A DNA stretch of 5,628 nucleotides from CAYJHC01 sp964370035 (GTDB taxonomy: Bacteria; Bacillota; Clostridia; Peptostreptococcales; Anaerovoracaceae): contig CAYJGT010000078.1 in NCBI GenBank assembly GCA_964370035.1, forward strand, positions 1 through 5,628, written 5' to 3'. Of this stretch, positions 1-5,575 are shown piece after piece. The translations under genes and the position numbers were made by a program. Below the pieces are notes generated by a model. That model had not been told where the DNA came from. It searched no databases and saw only the letters and a program-made list of their open reading frames with translations. Within the stretch, counting starts at the first letter, position 1. Each line of letters starts with the position of its first letter.

Positions 1-20
1 AATAATAAAAACAACTTTAA

Positions 21-55
21 AAGGCAGGTATGCATAAATAATGCGTACCTGTTTT
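21..55 (+). terminator. Hairpin terminator, probably of a gene left of the window
   Basis: Arms 25-35 and 41-51 pair over 11 bp (CAGGTATGCAT with ATGCGTACCTG, one G-U) around the loop AAATA, followed by TTTT. On the plus strand the stem can extend into the T run through G-U and A-T pairs. On the minus strand those pairs become A-C mismatches, so plus-strand use is the better reading. It may also stop the minus-strand pilin transcript, but lies about 230 bases beyond that stop codon. Confidence 0.6.
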
Positions 56-284
56 AGTATCTATTCCCTTTACCATTTTGTTTTATTATTGTTATGTAGT
101 CTTAGGTGTATTTAACATACTCGCTCATTTGTTGCTCGGTTTCTTAATATTTAAAATAAAATATCAAGGCTAGTATCTAGTTCCAGGTCTCCATACGAGC
201 ATGATGATAACTACCGAAGTCTGGATAATAATTTATGTTATAGTACTTTTAAATTAGAAAGACATTTTGGGGTATATTTGAGTC

Positions 285-818
285 TTAAAACACATCTGGT
301 TTCAGGTCTAATCCAATACCATCTTCTCCCCAGTCTCCCATATATGCTGTATGAGTGTACATGTCTCCTGTAGCCGTGTCATACCATATTAGCAAATCTG
401 AATTTTGGCTTTTCTTTGATGTTGCATCTCCCAATGCATTTTTTTCCATATATTCATCAAACTTGGTTCTAAAAGCTGCTATCCAAGTACCATCTGCCGC
501 CGTATGAAAGTTCCCAAAGGTTCTATGTTCAATTACTACATCACCTTTTCCCGCTGGTGATCCTCCACCTACACTTGTATCCCATCGAACAACTATACGC
601 CCTCCCTCTGGAACAATCCCAGTATTTAAAGCATATACTGTTGTTAGCGCTGTAAGAATACTTCTAGCACTTTGTAAATCTGCAGTTTCCTTTGATTTTT
701 CTATATATCCACTAATCGTTGGCACTGCAACAGCTGCTAGTATTGCTAATATTGCAATTACAACAATTACCTCCATAAGGGTAAATCCCTTGCTTAAATT
801 TTTCCAACCTCTTCTCAT
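285..818 (-). CDS. Type IV pilin-like protein (class III signal, prepilin)
   Basis: This 177-residue protein has a classic type IV prepilin N-terminus. An 11-residue basic leader (MRRGWKNLSKG) is followed by FTLMEV, so a prepilin peptidase would cut between G11 and F12. Mature position +5 is Glu (E16), needed for assembly in the family, and +22 is Pro (P33). Residues 12-32 form the hydrophobic helix that spans the membrane and packs the fibre core. The remaining 140 or so residues are polar and contain no cysteine, hence no disulfide-bonded loop. The ATG at 818 gives a leader of normal length. The ribosome site upstream is weak (AGGG just before the ATG, or AAAGAG further up). No pilus ATPase, platform protein or peptidase is in the window, so it is an orphan here. 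It could be a major pilin, minor pilin or pseudopilin; the sequence does not decide. A terminator at 899-932 isolates it from the gene upstream. Confidence 0.9.
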   Translation of the reverse strand: MRRGWKNLSKGFTLMEVIVVIAILAILAAVAVPTISGYIEKSKETADLQSARSILTALTTVYALNTGIVPEGGRIVVRWDTSVGGGSPAGKGDVVIEHRTFGNFHTAADGTWIAAFRTKFDEYMEKNALGDATSKKSQNSDLLIWYDTATGDMYTHTAYMGDWGEDGIGLDLKPDVF

Positions 819-858
819 ATCCCTATTCTCTTTCTTATGTTTATATACCTTAGCTATT

Positions 859-878
859 TGGCCTATGATATCTGGCCA
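859..878. repeat. Inverted repeat upstream of the pilin gene, possible operator
   Basis: TGGCC (859-863) and GGCCA (874-878) form 5-bp arms around a 10-base AT-rich centre that includes GATATC. The repeat lies 41 bases upstream of the pilin ATG and downstream of the preceding terminator, so it sits where a pilin promoter or operator would be. I found no convincing -35/-10 pair beside it. Short arms like these can arise by chance. Confidence 0.25.
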
Positions 879-898
879 TTTTCCCCTACTAGTGTATC

Positions 899-932
899 AA
901 AAAAAGACTAAATTTACAATAAACTTAGCCTT
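899..932 (-). terminator. Rho-independent terminator of the small membrane protein gene
   Basis: Read on the minus strand, arms 932-920 (AAGGCTAAGTTTA) and 916-904 (TAAATTTAGTCTT) form 13 pairs, two of them G-U, with a three-base loop. They are followed by an uninterrupted T run into position 899. The terminator lies about 100 bases beyond the stop codon at 1033 and before the pilin gene, so the two minus-strand genes should be transcribed separately. Confidence 0.8.
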
Positions 933-1032
933 CTTATCCTTGAATTATTCACCAATTATTTGCCAATGATTATAGCAAACAAATATCTGTTATGGCCTCA
1001 TCTGTTAAAAACACCGTTTTTATTTACCCTTT

Positions 1033-1308
1033 TCATTCAAAGGAACCATATTCCGGAATTTTCTTAAACACTGTTTTCACAAGTATGTAAGTAATAATTC
1101 TTGCTGCAAAAAGAACAACAATAAGAACAACCATCATATATTGCCATGAATAACTCATCGCTACATAGACTGTTAATCCAAGAATGGTTATTACCGATAT
1201 AATATTAACATTTCTTTTAGCTTTATAAGTGAAGCCTTCATTATCACTTAGTGTAGAGTAAGCCATTATTCCAGTAATAACAGTCACTAAAATACTAACT
1301 ATTAACAT
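1033..1308 (-). CDS. Small three-helix membrane protein, function unknown
   Basis: This 91-residue protein has three predicted membrane segments at about residues 2-20, 34-52 and 56-78. A short polar loop with Lys/Arg (residues 21-33) follows the first, and a charged tail (KTVFKKIPEYGSFE) ends it. The Lys/Arg-rich loop and tail suggest by the positive-inside rule that the loop after helix 1 is cytoplasmic. I do not recognise a family and see no catalytic motif. The ATG at 1308 has only a weak purine-rich ribosome site (AAGAAAAG) upstream. The gene is a single unit, closed by the terminator at 899-932 and divergent from alkD. A regular membrane pattern and a dedicated terminator support a real gene, but the length is modest and function is open. 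Confidence 0.65.
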   Translation of the reverse strand: MLIVSILVTVITGIMAYSTLSDNEGFTYKAKRNVNIISVITILGLTVYVAMSYSWQYMMVVLIVVLFAARIITYILVKTVFKKIPEYGSFE

Positions 1309-1693
1309 ATCTTTTCTTGCATGATATATTTACTGTCAAAGGCAAATCTTTATTTAAGCGCTACTTTCTTTCACCAATTGAAGTCAATATACATACTCTC
1401 CTTTCTAATTCATTTACCCTTACTCTCTTTGTATTCTTATTTACCCTTTTCTGGCTGCCTTTATCAATTATTTGCTTAAAACTTTCAACAAAGCAGCCCT
1501 CTCCACTTTTCCTAAATTGACAACCCTCCCTTCTTCCATTAAACTAAACATAGCCTAAGTTTTATAAGGCAGATGTAGGAAAATAAAGAGTTCCAACTCA
1601 AAAGCATATTTTGTATCTCTACGTCTTTCTCTATATCAAAAGAGAGAGTTCGAATAATATTTTACAATTTATATATATTAAAGGAGAATCTAC
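1309..1693. other. Divergent intergenic region (385 bases)
   Basis: This stretch separates the minus-strand membrane protein gene from alkD. It should hold promoters for both. On the plus strand there is a candidate promoter at 1517-1545 and the alkD ribosome site at 1681-1686. On the minus strand a TTGACA occurs at 1339-1334, but no -10 lies at a usable distance. The 67-codon frame at 1317-1520 begins with TTG, has no ribosome site and follows pyrimidine-rich DNA, so I do not count it as a gene. I see no RNA gene here. Confidence 0.6.
1517..1545 (+). promoter_or_regulatory. Candidate sigma-A promoter for alkD
   Basis: A perfect -35 hexamer TTGACA (1517-1522) is followed after 17 bases by TAAACT (1540-1545), which matches the -10 consensus at four of six positions. 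It would give a leader of roughly 140 bases before the alkD start, with no strong hairpin in it. The spacing is ideal, but the -10 is imperfect and this is a sequence match only. Confidence 0.4.
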
Positions 1694-2389
1694 ATGAGCA
1701 ATACTGAATTAGAAATAAGAAAGCAAATTGAAAGTCTCGCAGAGGAAAAGTACCAAGTCTTCTCTGCAGCCTTAATTCCAAACTGCGACAACATAATCGG
1801 AGTGCGAATCCCTCTACTAAGAAAATTAGCAAAAGATATGATGAAGAGTGACCCTAATATGGCCCTTGAATATTTTAAAAACAGCAAAGAAATATATTTT
1901 GAAGAAACCATGTTAAAAGGCTTTATAATCGGAAACACCAAAGACTTAGATACGGTTCTTGAGTTAATACCTCTTTTTGTTCCTAAAATTACCAACTGGT
2001 CCCTGTGTGATAGCTTTTGTGTCAGCCTAAAGATTGCCAAGAAACATAAAGAGCTATTTTGGGATTTCCTAAAGTCATACTGGCAATCGGACAAGCCATA
2101 TCACATACGTTTTGCTGTGGTCATGTTCTTGGATTACTATATAGAGGAAAAATATCTGAAGGATCTTTTCAAAATATTCGACCAAATTAAAAACGAAGAC
2201 TATTATGTAAAAATGGGAGTTGCTTGGGCTATTTCTATGTGTTTTGTTTCCTTCCCAGAGGAAACTATGGAATACTATAAATCCAACAACTTAGATGACG
2301 AAACCTACAATAAGGCCCTTCAAAAAACTCGCGAATCCACCAAGGTTGATTCAGCTACTAAAGAGTTATTAAAATCTATGAAACGATAA
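1694..2389 (+). CDS. DNA alkylation repair protein, AlkD-like DNA glycosylase
   Basis: This 231-residue, wholly alpha-helical sequence is typical in length and pattern of the AlkD family, which is built from HEAT-like repeats. The family removes N3- and N7-alkylated purines from DNA and, unlike most glycosylases, does not flip the damaged base into a pocket. The Bacillus cereus AlkD active-site residues Trp109, Asp113, Arg148 and Trp187 correspond to W102 and D106 (in NWSLCDS), R139 (in HIRFAV) and W178 (in GVAWAIS). The spacing between them is nearly the same, so the protein is probably active. A perfect AAGGAG (1681-1686) seven bases before the ATG fixes the start. The protein is cytoplasmic and has no signal peptide. 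It may be co-transcribed with the small gene that starts directly after its stop codon. Other AlkD-family branches have less certain activity, so the exact substrate is inferred. Confidence 0.9.
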   Translation: MSNTELEIRKQIESLAEEKYQVFSAALIPNCDNIIGVRIPLLRKLAKDMMKSDPNMALEYFKNSKEIYFEETMLKGFIIGNTKDLDTVLELIPLFVPKITNWSLCDSFCVSLKIAKKHKELFWDFLKSYWQSDKPYHIRFAVVMFLDYYIEEKYLKDLFKIFDQIKNEDYYVKMGVAWAISMCFVSFPEETMEYYKSNNLDDETYNKALQKTRESTKVDSATKELLKSMKR

Positions 2390-2707
2390 TTGACTAATCA
2401 AATGCAAGTAAAAAATATGGGTTACTCCCCAAAGCAGCTAATTGAATTAATGAGCCAGATGGAGAATGTTGTAAAAACATCTGAAAACACGTTTCAGTAC
2501 AAAGGAGCCTATCTTAAAGTCGAAAATTTAGCTTCTCTACAACAATTTTCCCCCTACCTCTCAGAGGAAGATATTGCACGCCTTTCCATTCAGTCTCCTA
2601 TCCTCTCTATAGATAAACGCTCTTTGCTAGTATTAGAAGGAAATCCACAAGACATAGAAGGTTTTTATATGAACTTCTTGTTAAATTACTTAACTATGGG
2701 CGGTTAG
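2390..2707 (+). CDS. Conserved-looking hypothetical protein, possibly coupled to alkD
   Basis: This 105-residue frame begins with TTG at 2390, the base right after the alkD TAA. An in-frame ATG lies at 2402 and would shorten it by four residues. Neither start has a good ribosome site, so translation would rely on ribosomes finishing alkD; this favours coupling but also weakens the case. The protein is soluble and shows no signal peptide or membrane segment. The N-terminal third is helical and Met/Gln-rich (YSPKQLIELMSQMENVV). The middle reads like a strand pair (FQYKGAYLKVENL). The C-terminus ends in Met-Gly-Gly. I do not recognise a family. Its same-strand position and amino-acid make-up look like true coding sequence. 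The gap begins 67 bases downstream, and no terminator is visible before it. Confidence 0.6.
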   Translation: MTNQMQVKNMGYSPKQLIELMSQMENVVKTSENTFQYKGAYLKVENLASLQQFSPYLSEEDIARLSIQSPILSIDKRSLLVLEGNPQDIEGFYMNFLLNYLTMGG

Positions 2708-2774
2708 GTATTTCTATGTAAAATAAACCAATTTCTGCATTTCCTCTACGTACTTTAATGTACTTCCTTTGTTT

Positions 2775-2874
2775 NNNNNNNNNNNNNNNNNNNNNNNNNN
2801 NNNNNNNNNNNNNNNNNNNNNNNNNNNNNNNNNNNNNNNNNNNNNNNNNNNNNNNNNNNNNNNNNNNNNNNNNN
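2775..2874. other. Assembly gap (100 N)
   Basis: The run is exactly 100 N, the usual placeholder for a scaffold join of unknown length. It separates the alkD region from the riboswitch and aldehyde oxidoreductase unit, so genes on its two sides should not be assumed to be adjacent. The real gap may be much longer and may contain genes or a repeat that blocked assembly. Confidence 0.98.
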
Positions 2875-2990
2875 TCAGTGTAGTAAGATTTACCCAATAA
2901 AAGTCCGATCTTGATTTGTATGGAATCAAGACATTGGGTATCATCCGTATTTTGATGCCTCCCGTGCTTGGAAAGGGCTTTGGCTAGTTA
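2875..2990 (+). ncRNA. Moco/Tuco riboswitch (molybdenum or tungsten cofactor RNA motif), 5' end perhaps in the gap
   Basis: The leader of the aldehyde oxidoreductase gene carries the hallmark 3' half of the Moco RNA motif: GCCTCCCGT (2957-2965), GGAAAGG (2970-2976) and GGCT (2982-2985). From memory, these are in the same order and nearly the same spacing as in the E. coli moaA leader. A hairpin, GGTATCA (2937-2943) with TGATGCC (2953-2959), precedes the CCCGT, as expected. Outside it, TACCCAAT (2891-2898) pairs with ATTGGGTA (2933-2940), sharing a few bases with that hairpin. These arms enclose one further hairpin, CTTGATT (2910-2916) with AATCAAG (2924-2930). Having a single inner hairpin fits the shorter variants linked to tungsten cofactor, as does the downstream tungsten enzyme; this is inference. 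The closing strand that should pair with GGCTAGTT is not visible before 2891 and may lie in the N run. Confidence 0.85.
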
Positions 2991-3020
2991 TTTAAAATGC
3001 CGAAGTTATAACCCTTGTAT

Positions 3021-3059
3021 TGTGCAAGCAACGAGCAACTGCTTTTTGCCTTTTGCACA
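3021..3059 (+). promoter_or_regulatory. Leader stem-loop between riboswitch and start codon
   Basis: TGTGCAA (3021-3027) pairs with TTGCACA (3053-3059). The stem continues inward as GCAA with TTGC across a small bulge, with a short AGC/GCT hairpin at the tip. No T run follows, so it is not a standard terminator. It lies between the aptamer and the AGGAGG at 3080-3085, where it could form part of the expression platform or simply shape the leader. Confidence 0.5.
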
Positions 3060-3079
3060 TATTGATTATCAAGTTACGA

Positions 3080-3085
3080 AGGAGG
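3080..3085 (+). promoter_or_regulatory. Ribosome binding site that fixes the aldehyde oxidoreductase start
   Basis: A full AGGAGG lies eight bases before the ATG at 3094. The same frame stays open back to a TTG at 2968, but that codon is inside the conserved riboswitch core, so the 42 extra residues are leader RNA rather than protein. CCTCC at 2958-2962 in the riboswitch is complementary to GGAGG here. Confidence 0.9.
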
Positions 3086-3093
3086 TAATTTTT

Positions 3094-4890
3094 ATGTCAA
3101 TTTCTTATAGAGGAAAAATCGCAAGAATCAATTTAACTACAGGAATGGTTAAAACGGAAAAATTAAACTTAGATGACGCAGTCAAATTTATTGGAGGTAG
3201 AGGACTTGGCACGAAGATGCTCTACGATGAAGGAGTTGCAAAGGTAGACCCAATGTCAGAGGCTAACAAGTTAATCTACCTTACAGGTCCGATTACCGGA
3301 ACCGCTGCTCCAACAGCAGGTAGATATATGGTAGTAACAAAATCACCTTTAACTGGGATGATTGCATCATCAAACTCTGGCGGCAAATGGGGTGCCAAAC
3401 TAAAGTACGCAGGATGGGACGGATTAATTGTAGAAGGAAAATCTGAAAAACCTGTTTACATTAACATCGAAGATGACCAAATCCAAATCTTTCCTGCCGA
3501 CAAGTATATAGGAATGAAAAGTGAAGAAACAGACGAAAGTCTAAAAGAAACATATCCAAAAGCTTCTGTTCTATCCATTGGCCCTGCAGGGGAAAATCAG
3601 TCCTTGTTAGCCTGTATTATGAATGACAAAGATAGGGCAGCAGGTCGCGGCGGAGTTGGGGCTGTAATGGGCAGCAAAAACCTAAAAGCTATTACTGTTA
3701 CTGCTACAGAAACTTTAGTGCCCCCTAGTAATGCTCCAACCCTAAAAGAGGTGAATTCTAATTGCCTTAAAATGCTTAAAGAAAACCCTGTTACCGGAAC
3801 AGGCCTTCCAACATATGGAACTGCAGTACTTGTAAATATTATTAACAATACTGGATCCTTCCCAACTAGAAACTGGCAAGAATCATATTTCGAAACTGCA
3901 GATGCCACTTCCGGAGAAACTCTTGTAGATACCAATTTTGTAAAACAAGGGTTCTGTCACCGATGTTCTATTGGTTGCGGAAGAGTAATCAATCTTGAAG
4001 GTAAAGAAGTCGGCGGACCGGAGTATGAGCCACTTTGGGCTTATGGAGGAAACTGTGGAGTGGACGACATCGTTGCTATTAGCGAAGCTAATTACTGGTG
4101 TAATGAGTATGGATTAGATGCTATTTCAACACCATGTACCATTGCTGCAGCAATGGAACTTTATCAAGTTGGGGCAATTTCAGCAGAGGAGTGTGATGGT
4201 GTTCCTTTAGAATGGGGTAGCAGCAAAGCCATAATTGAATGGACTAAAAGAATGGGTGAAGGCAAATCTTCTCTAGGTAAATTAATGGCTGACGGAAGCT
4301 ATCGTCTATGTGAACACTATGGGCACCCTGACCTTTCTATGAGCGTTAAAAAGCAAGAGCTTCCTGCTTATGACCCTAGAGGAATTCAAGGAATCGGAAT
4401 CACTTACGCAACAAGCAATAGAGGTGGTTGCCATGTTCGTGGATACTTAATTTCTCCAGAAGTTTTAGGCCTTCCAGAACAGCTTGATAGAACCACTACT
4501 GAAGGAAAAGCTACTTGGTGTAAAATATTCCAAGATCTAACTGCCGTTATAGACAGTATGGGAATGTGCCTATTCTCATCATTTGCGCTAGGCGCTCCAC
4601 AGTATACTGACATATTAAATGCTGCTACCGGCACCAGCTACACCCCTGAGGAATTGCTAGAGGTTGGAGAAAGAATCTACAATATTGAGCGTTTATTCAA
4701 CAAGGAAGCCGGAATGAAGAAAGAAGATGACAAGCTTCCAAAACGACTTTTAGAAGAGCCAATAACAAATGGCCCTTCAAAAGGTATGGTAAGTCAACTT
4801 CCTATTACTCTTCCAGATTACTATGCCGTTCGTGGTTGGGTAGATGCATTCCCAACAGAGGAAACTCTGCAAAGATTAAAGCTTATATAA
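3094..4890 (+). CDS. aor: Tungsten-containing aldehyde:ferredoxin oxidoreductase
   Basis: This 598-residue protein matches the family length (the Pyrococcus furiosus enzyme has about 605). It oxidises aldehydes to carboxylic acids with ferredoxin as electron acceptor; in anaerobes the reverse reduction of acids also occurs. The N-terminal domain holds the pterin-binding segments GGRGLG (34-39), KSPLTG (83-88) and GGKWGAKLKYAGWD (96-109), then GRGGVGAVMGSKNLKAI (184-200). The [4Fe-4S] ligands are C288, C291 and C295 (CHRCSIGC) plus C492, almost the P. furiosus numbering. The pterin motifs are NEYGLD (337-342, Asn for the usual first Asp) and DSMGMC (487-492). E310 (GPEYEP) and H447 (GGCHVR) match the proposed catalytic Glu and His. 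It has no signal peptide and acts in the cytoplasm. A Moco/Tuco riboswitch precedes it and a MoaD-like gene follows. Which aldehydes it uses cannot be read from the sequence. Confidence 0.96.
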   Translation: MSISYRGKIARINLTTGMVKTEKLNLDDAVKFIGGRGLGTKMLYDEGVAKVDPMSEANKLIYLTGPITGTAAPTAGRYMVVTKSPLTGMIASSNSGGKWGAKLKYAGWDGLIVEGKSEKPVYINIEDDQIQIFPADKYIGMKSEETDESLKETYPKASVLSIGPAGENQSLLACIMNDKDRAAGRGGVGAVMGSKNLKAITVTATETLVPPSNAPTLKEVNSNCLKMLKENPVTGTGLPTYGTAVLVNIINNTGSFPTRNWQESYFETADATSGETLVDTNFVKQGFCHRCSIGCGRVINLEGKEVGGPEYEPLWAYGGNCGVDDIVAISEANYWCNEYGLDAISTPCTIAAAMELYQVGAISAEECDGVPLEWGSSKAIIEWTKRMGEGKSSLGKLMADGSYRLCEHYGHPDLSMSVKKQELPAYDPRGIQGIGITYATSNRGGCHVRGYLISPEVLGLPEQLDRTTTEGKATWCKIFQDLTAVIDSMGMCLFSSFALGAPQYTDILNAATGTSYTPEELLEVGERIYNIERLFNKEAGMKKEDDKLPKRLLEEPITNGPSKGMVSQLPITLPDYYAVRGWVDAFPTEETLQRLKLI

Positions 4891-4909
4891 AGCGAAATTC
4901 AATATTACA

Positions 4910-4949
4910 TTTGTTTTCTGAAATATTAATTTTAAAGTTTCAAAACAAA
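4910..4949 (+). repeat. AT-rich inverted repeat between aor and the MoaD-like gene
   Basis: TTTGTTTTCTGAAA (4910-4923) pairs with TTTCAAAACAAA (4938-4949) over 12 bp with a two-base bulge and a 14-base loop. It lacks GC-rich pairs and no T run follows, so it is a poor terminator. It may be an mRNA-stabilising or processing hairpin within an aor-moaD transcript, or only a by-product of AT-rich sequence. Confidence 0.35.
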
Positions 4950-4994
4950 TTAATACGAACAAGTTCTTTTAAACTATGCGCAGAAAGGTGATTT

Positions 4995-5216
4995 ATGATT
5001 GAGGTTAGGCTTTTCGCCACACTACGAAAAGGAAGAGAAAAAATCCTAATACTTGAAACTGAAAATTTTAGCACTGTTTCTGATGTTCTAAATCATTTAG
5101 GAATTAAAAAGGAGGATGTTGCAATTTCTCTAGTTAATGGTTTTCATCAAAACATTGATTACAAGGTCCAGGATGAGGACGTTCTTGCTATCTTCCCCCC
5201 TATTGGCGGAGGCTAA
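4995..5216 (+). CDS. MoaD/ThiS-family sulfur carrier protein
   Basis: This 73-residue protein has the beta-grasp pattern of MoaD and ThiS. It starts with MIEVRLFATLRKGREKI, typical of the first strand pair, and ends with DVLAIFPPIGGG. The C-terminal Gly-Gly is the site that is adenylylated and turned into a thiocarboxylate. In MoaD this sulfur builds the dithiolene of molybdopterin; in ThiS it goes into thiazole. The FPPIGGG ending and the place directly after a tungsten-pterin enzyme favour the cofactor role: small MoaD-like genes are common partners of aor. The matching activating enzyme (MoeB/ThiF-like) and catalytic partner (MoaE) are not in the window. An AAAGGTG ribosome site lies four bases before the ATG. 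The 104-base gap from aor has no strong terminator, so co-transcription under the riboswitch is likely. Confidence 0.88.
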   Translation: MIEVRLFATLRKGREKILILETENFSTVSDVLNHLGIKKEDVAISLVNGFHQNIDYKVQDEDVLAIFPPIGGG

Positions 5217-5249
5217 TAATTCCTTAAAGCACAACCTCCCTAAACCACA

Positions 5250-5274
5250 AATATGGCTATGCCATAGCCATATT
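5250..5274. repeat. Perfect 25-base palindrome after the MoaD-like gene
   Basis: AATATGGCTATG (5250-5261) and CATAGCCATATT (5263-5274) are exact reverse complements around a single central C. As RNA this would form about 10 bp with a five-base loop. There is no T run after it, unlike the terminator 20 bases downstream. It may be a processing or stabilising hairpin at the 3' end of the aor-moaD transcript, or a binding site for a dimeric regulator. Confidence 0.6.
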
Positions 5275-5293
5275 GCGTCCAAAGGTTAAACCT

Positions 5294-5333
5294 AATAGTG
5301 TAGTAACAATAGTTACTACACTATTTTTATTTT
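5294..5333 (+). terminator. Strong Rho-independent terminator of the aor-moaD unit
   Basis: AATAGTGTAGTAAC (5294-5307) and GTTACTACACTATT (5312-5325) pair perfectly over 14 bp around the loop AATA, followed by TTTATTTT (5326-5333). It lies 78 bases after the MoaD-like stop codon and should end the transcript that starts at the riboswitch. Confidence 0.9.
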
Positions 5334-5495
5334 GAAAAGCCCCTTAGATTATAACTACAAGTGAGTTTAAGAAAAGGCAAATTATACCTGCACGTAGTTT
5401 TTGTGTAAAAAATTAGAATTTAAATAAAAATAATATATATTTATAGCAAGTATATACAAAAACCGAATTAATTTAAATGTACAACTATAAACATA

Positions 5496-5501
5496 TATGA
5501 T
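5496..5501 (+). promoter_or_regulatory. Possible -10 element before the right-edge gene
   Basis: TATGAT matches the sigma-A -10 consensus at five of six positions and lies 74 bases before the ATG at 5576, in a gene-free region after the terminator. The best -35 at 17-base spacing (TTAAAT) is poor. In such AT-rich sequence a chance match is likely. Confidence 0.25.
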
Positions 5502-5575
5502 AAAATAAAAGAAATTCCAATCAAATTAGCAATATCTACATACATAAAGAAATTCACTGTAAATTGGGGGGCACA

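Noticed and set aside
177..248. Minus-strand frame ending in GSYHHARMETWN downstream of the pilin stop
   Set aside because: It looks protein-like, but is only 23 codons, follows a stop codon, has no start at its beginning and no family I recognise. It could be a gene remnant, but chance is as likely.
1007..1022. Small hairpin AAAAAC-ACC-GTTTTT just after the membrane protein stop codon
   Set aside because: The stem is almost all A-T with a three-base loop, too weak to act as terminator. The strong terminator at 899-932 explains the end of this transcript.
1334..1339. TTGACA on the minus strand as promoter for the membrane protein gene
   Set aside because: No acceptable -10 hexamer lies 16-18 bases downstream; the position falls on GAAAAG close to the start codon.
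1317..1520. 67-codon plus-strand frame with a hydrophobic stretch
   Set aside because: It starts with TTG, has no ribosome site, overlaps the promoter region of the minus-strand gene and is built from T/C-rich DNA that yields Phe, Leu and Ser by default.
1690..2094. 134-codon minus-strand frame
   Set aside because: It lies entirely opposite alkD, whose family match, ribosome site and active-site residues are clear; it is a shadow frame.
2694..2944. Minus-strand frames of 67 and 76 codons crossing the N run
   Set aside because: About half of each is N, so the frames are not real continuous sequence. Their right parts are antisense to the riboswitch. Only the left C-terminal part (2714-2774) is kept as a weak hint in the findings.
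3597..3935. 112-codon minus-strand frame, and a similar one at 4404-4634
   Set aside because: Both are antisense to the well-supported aldehyde oxidoreductase gene and show no family features.
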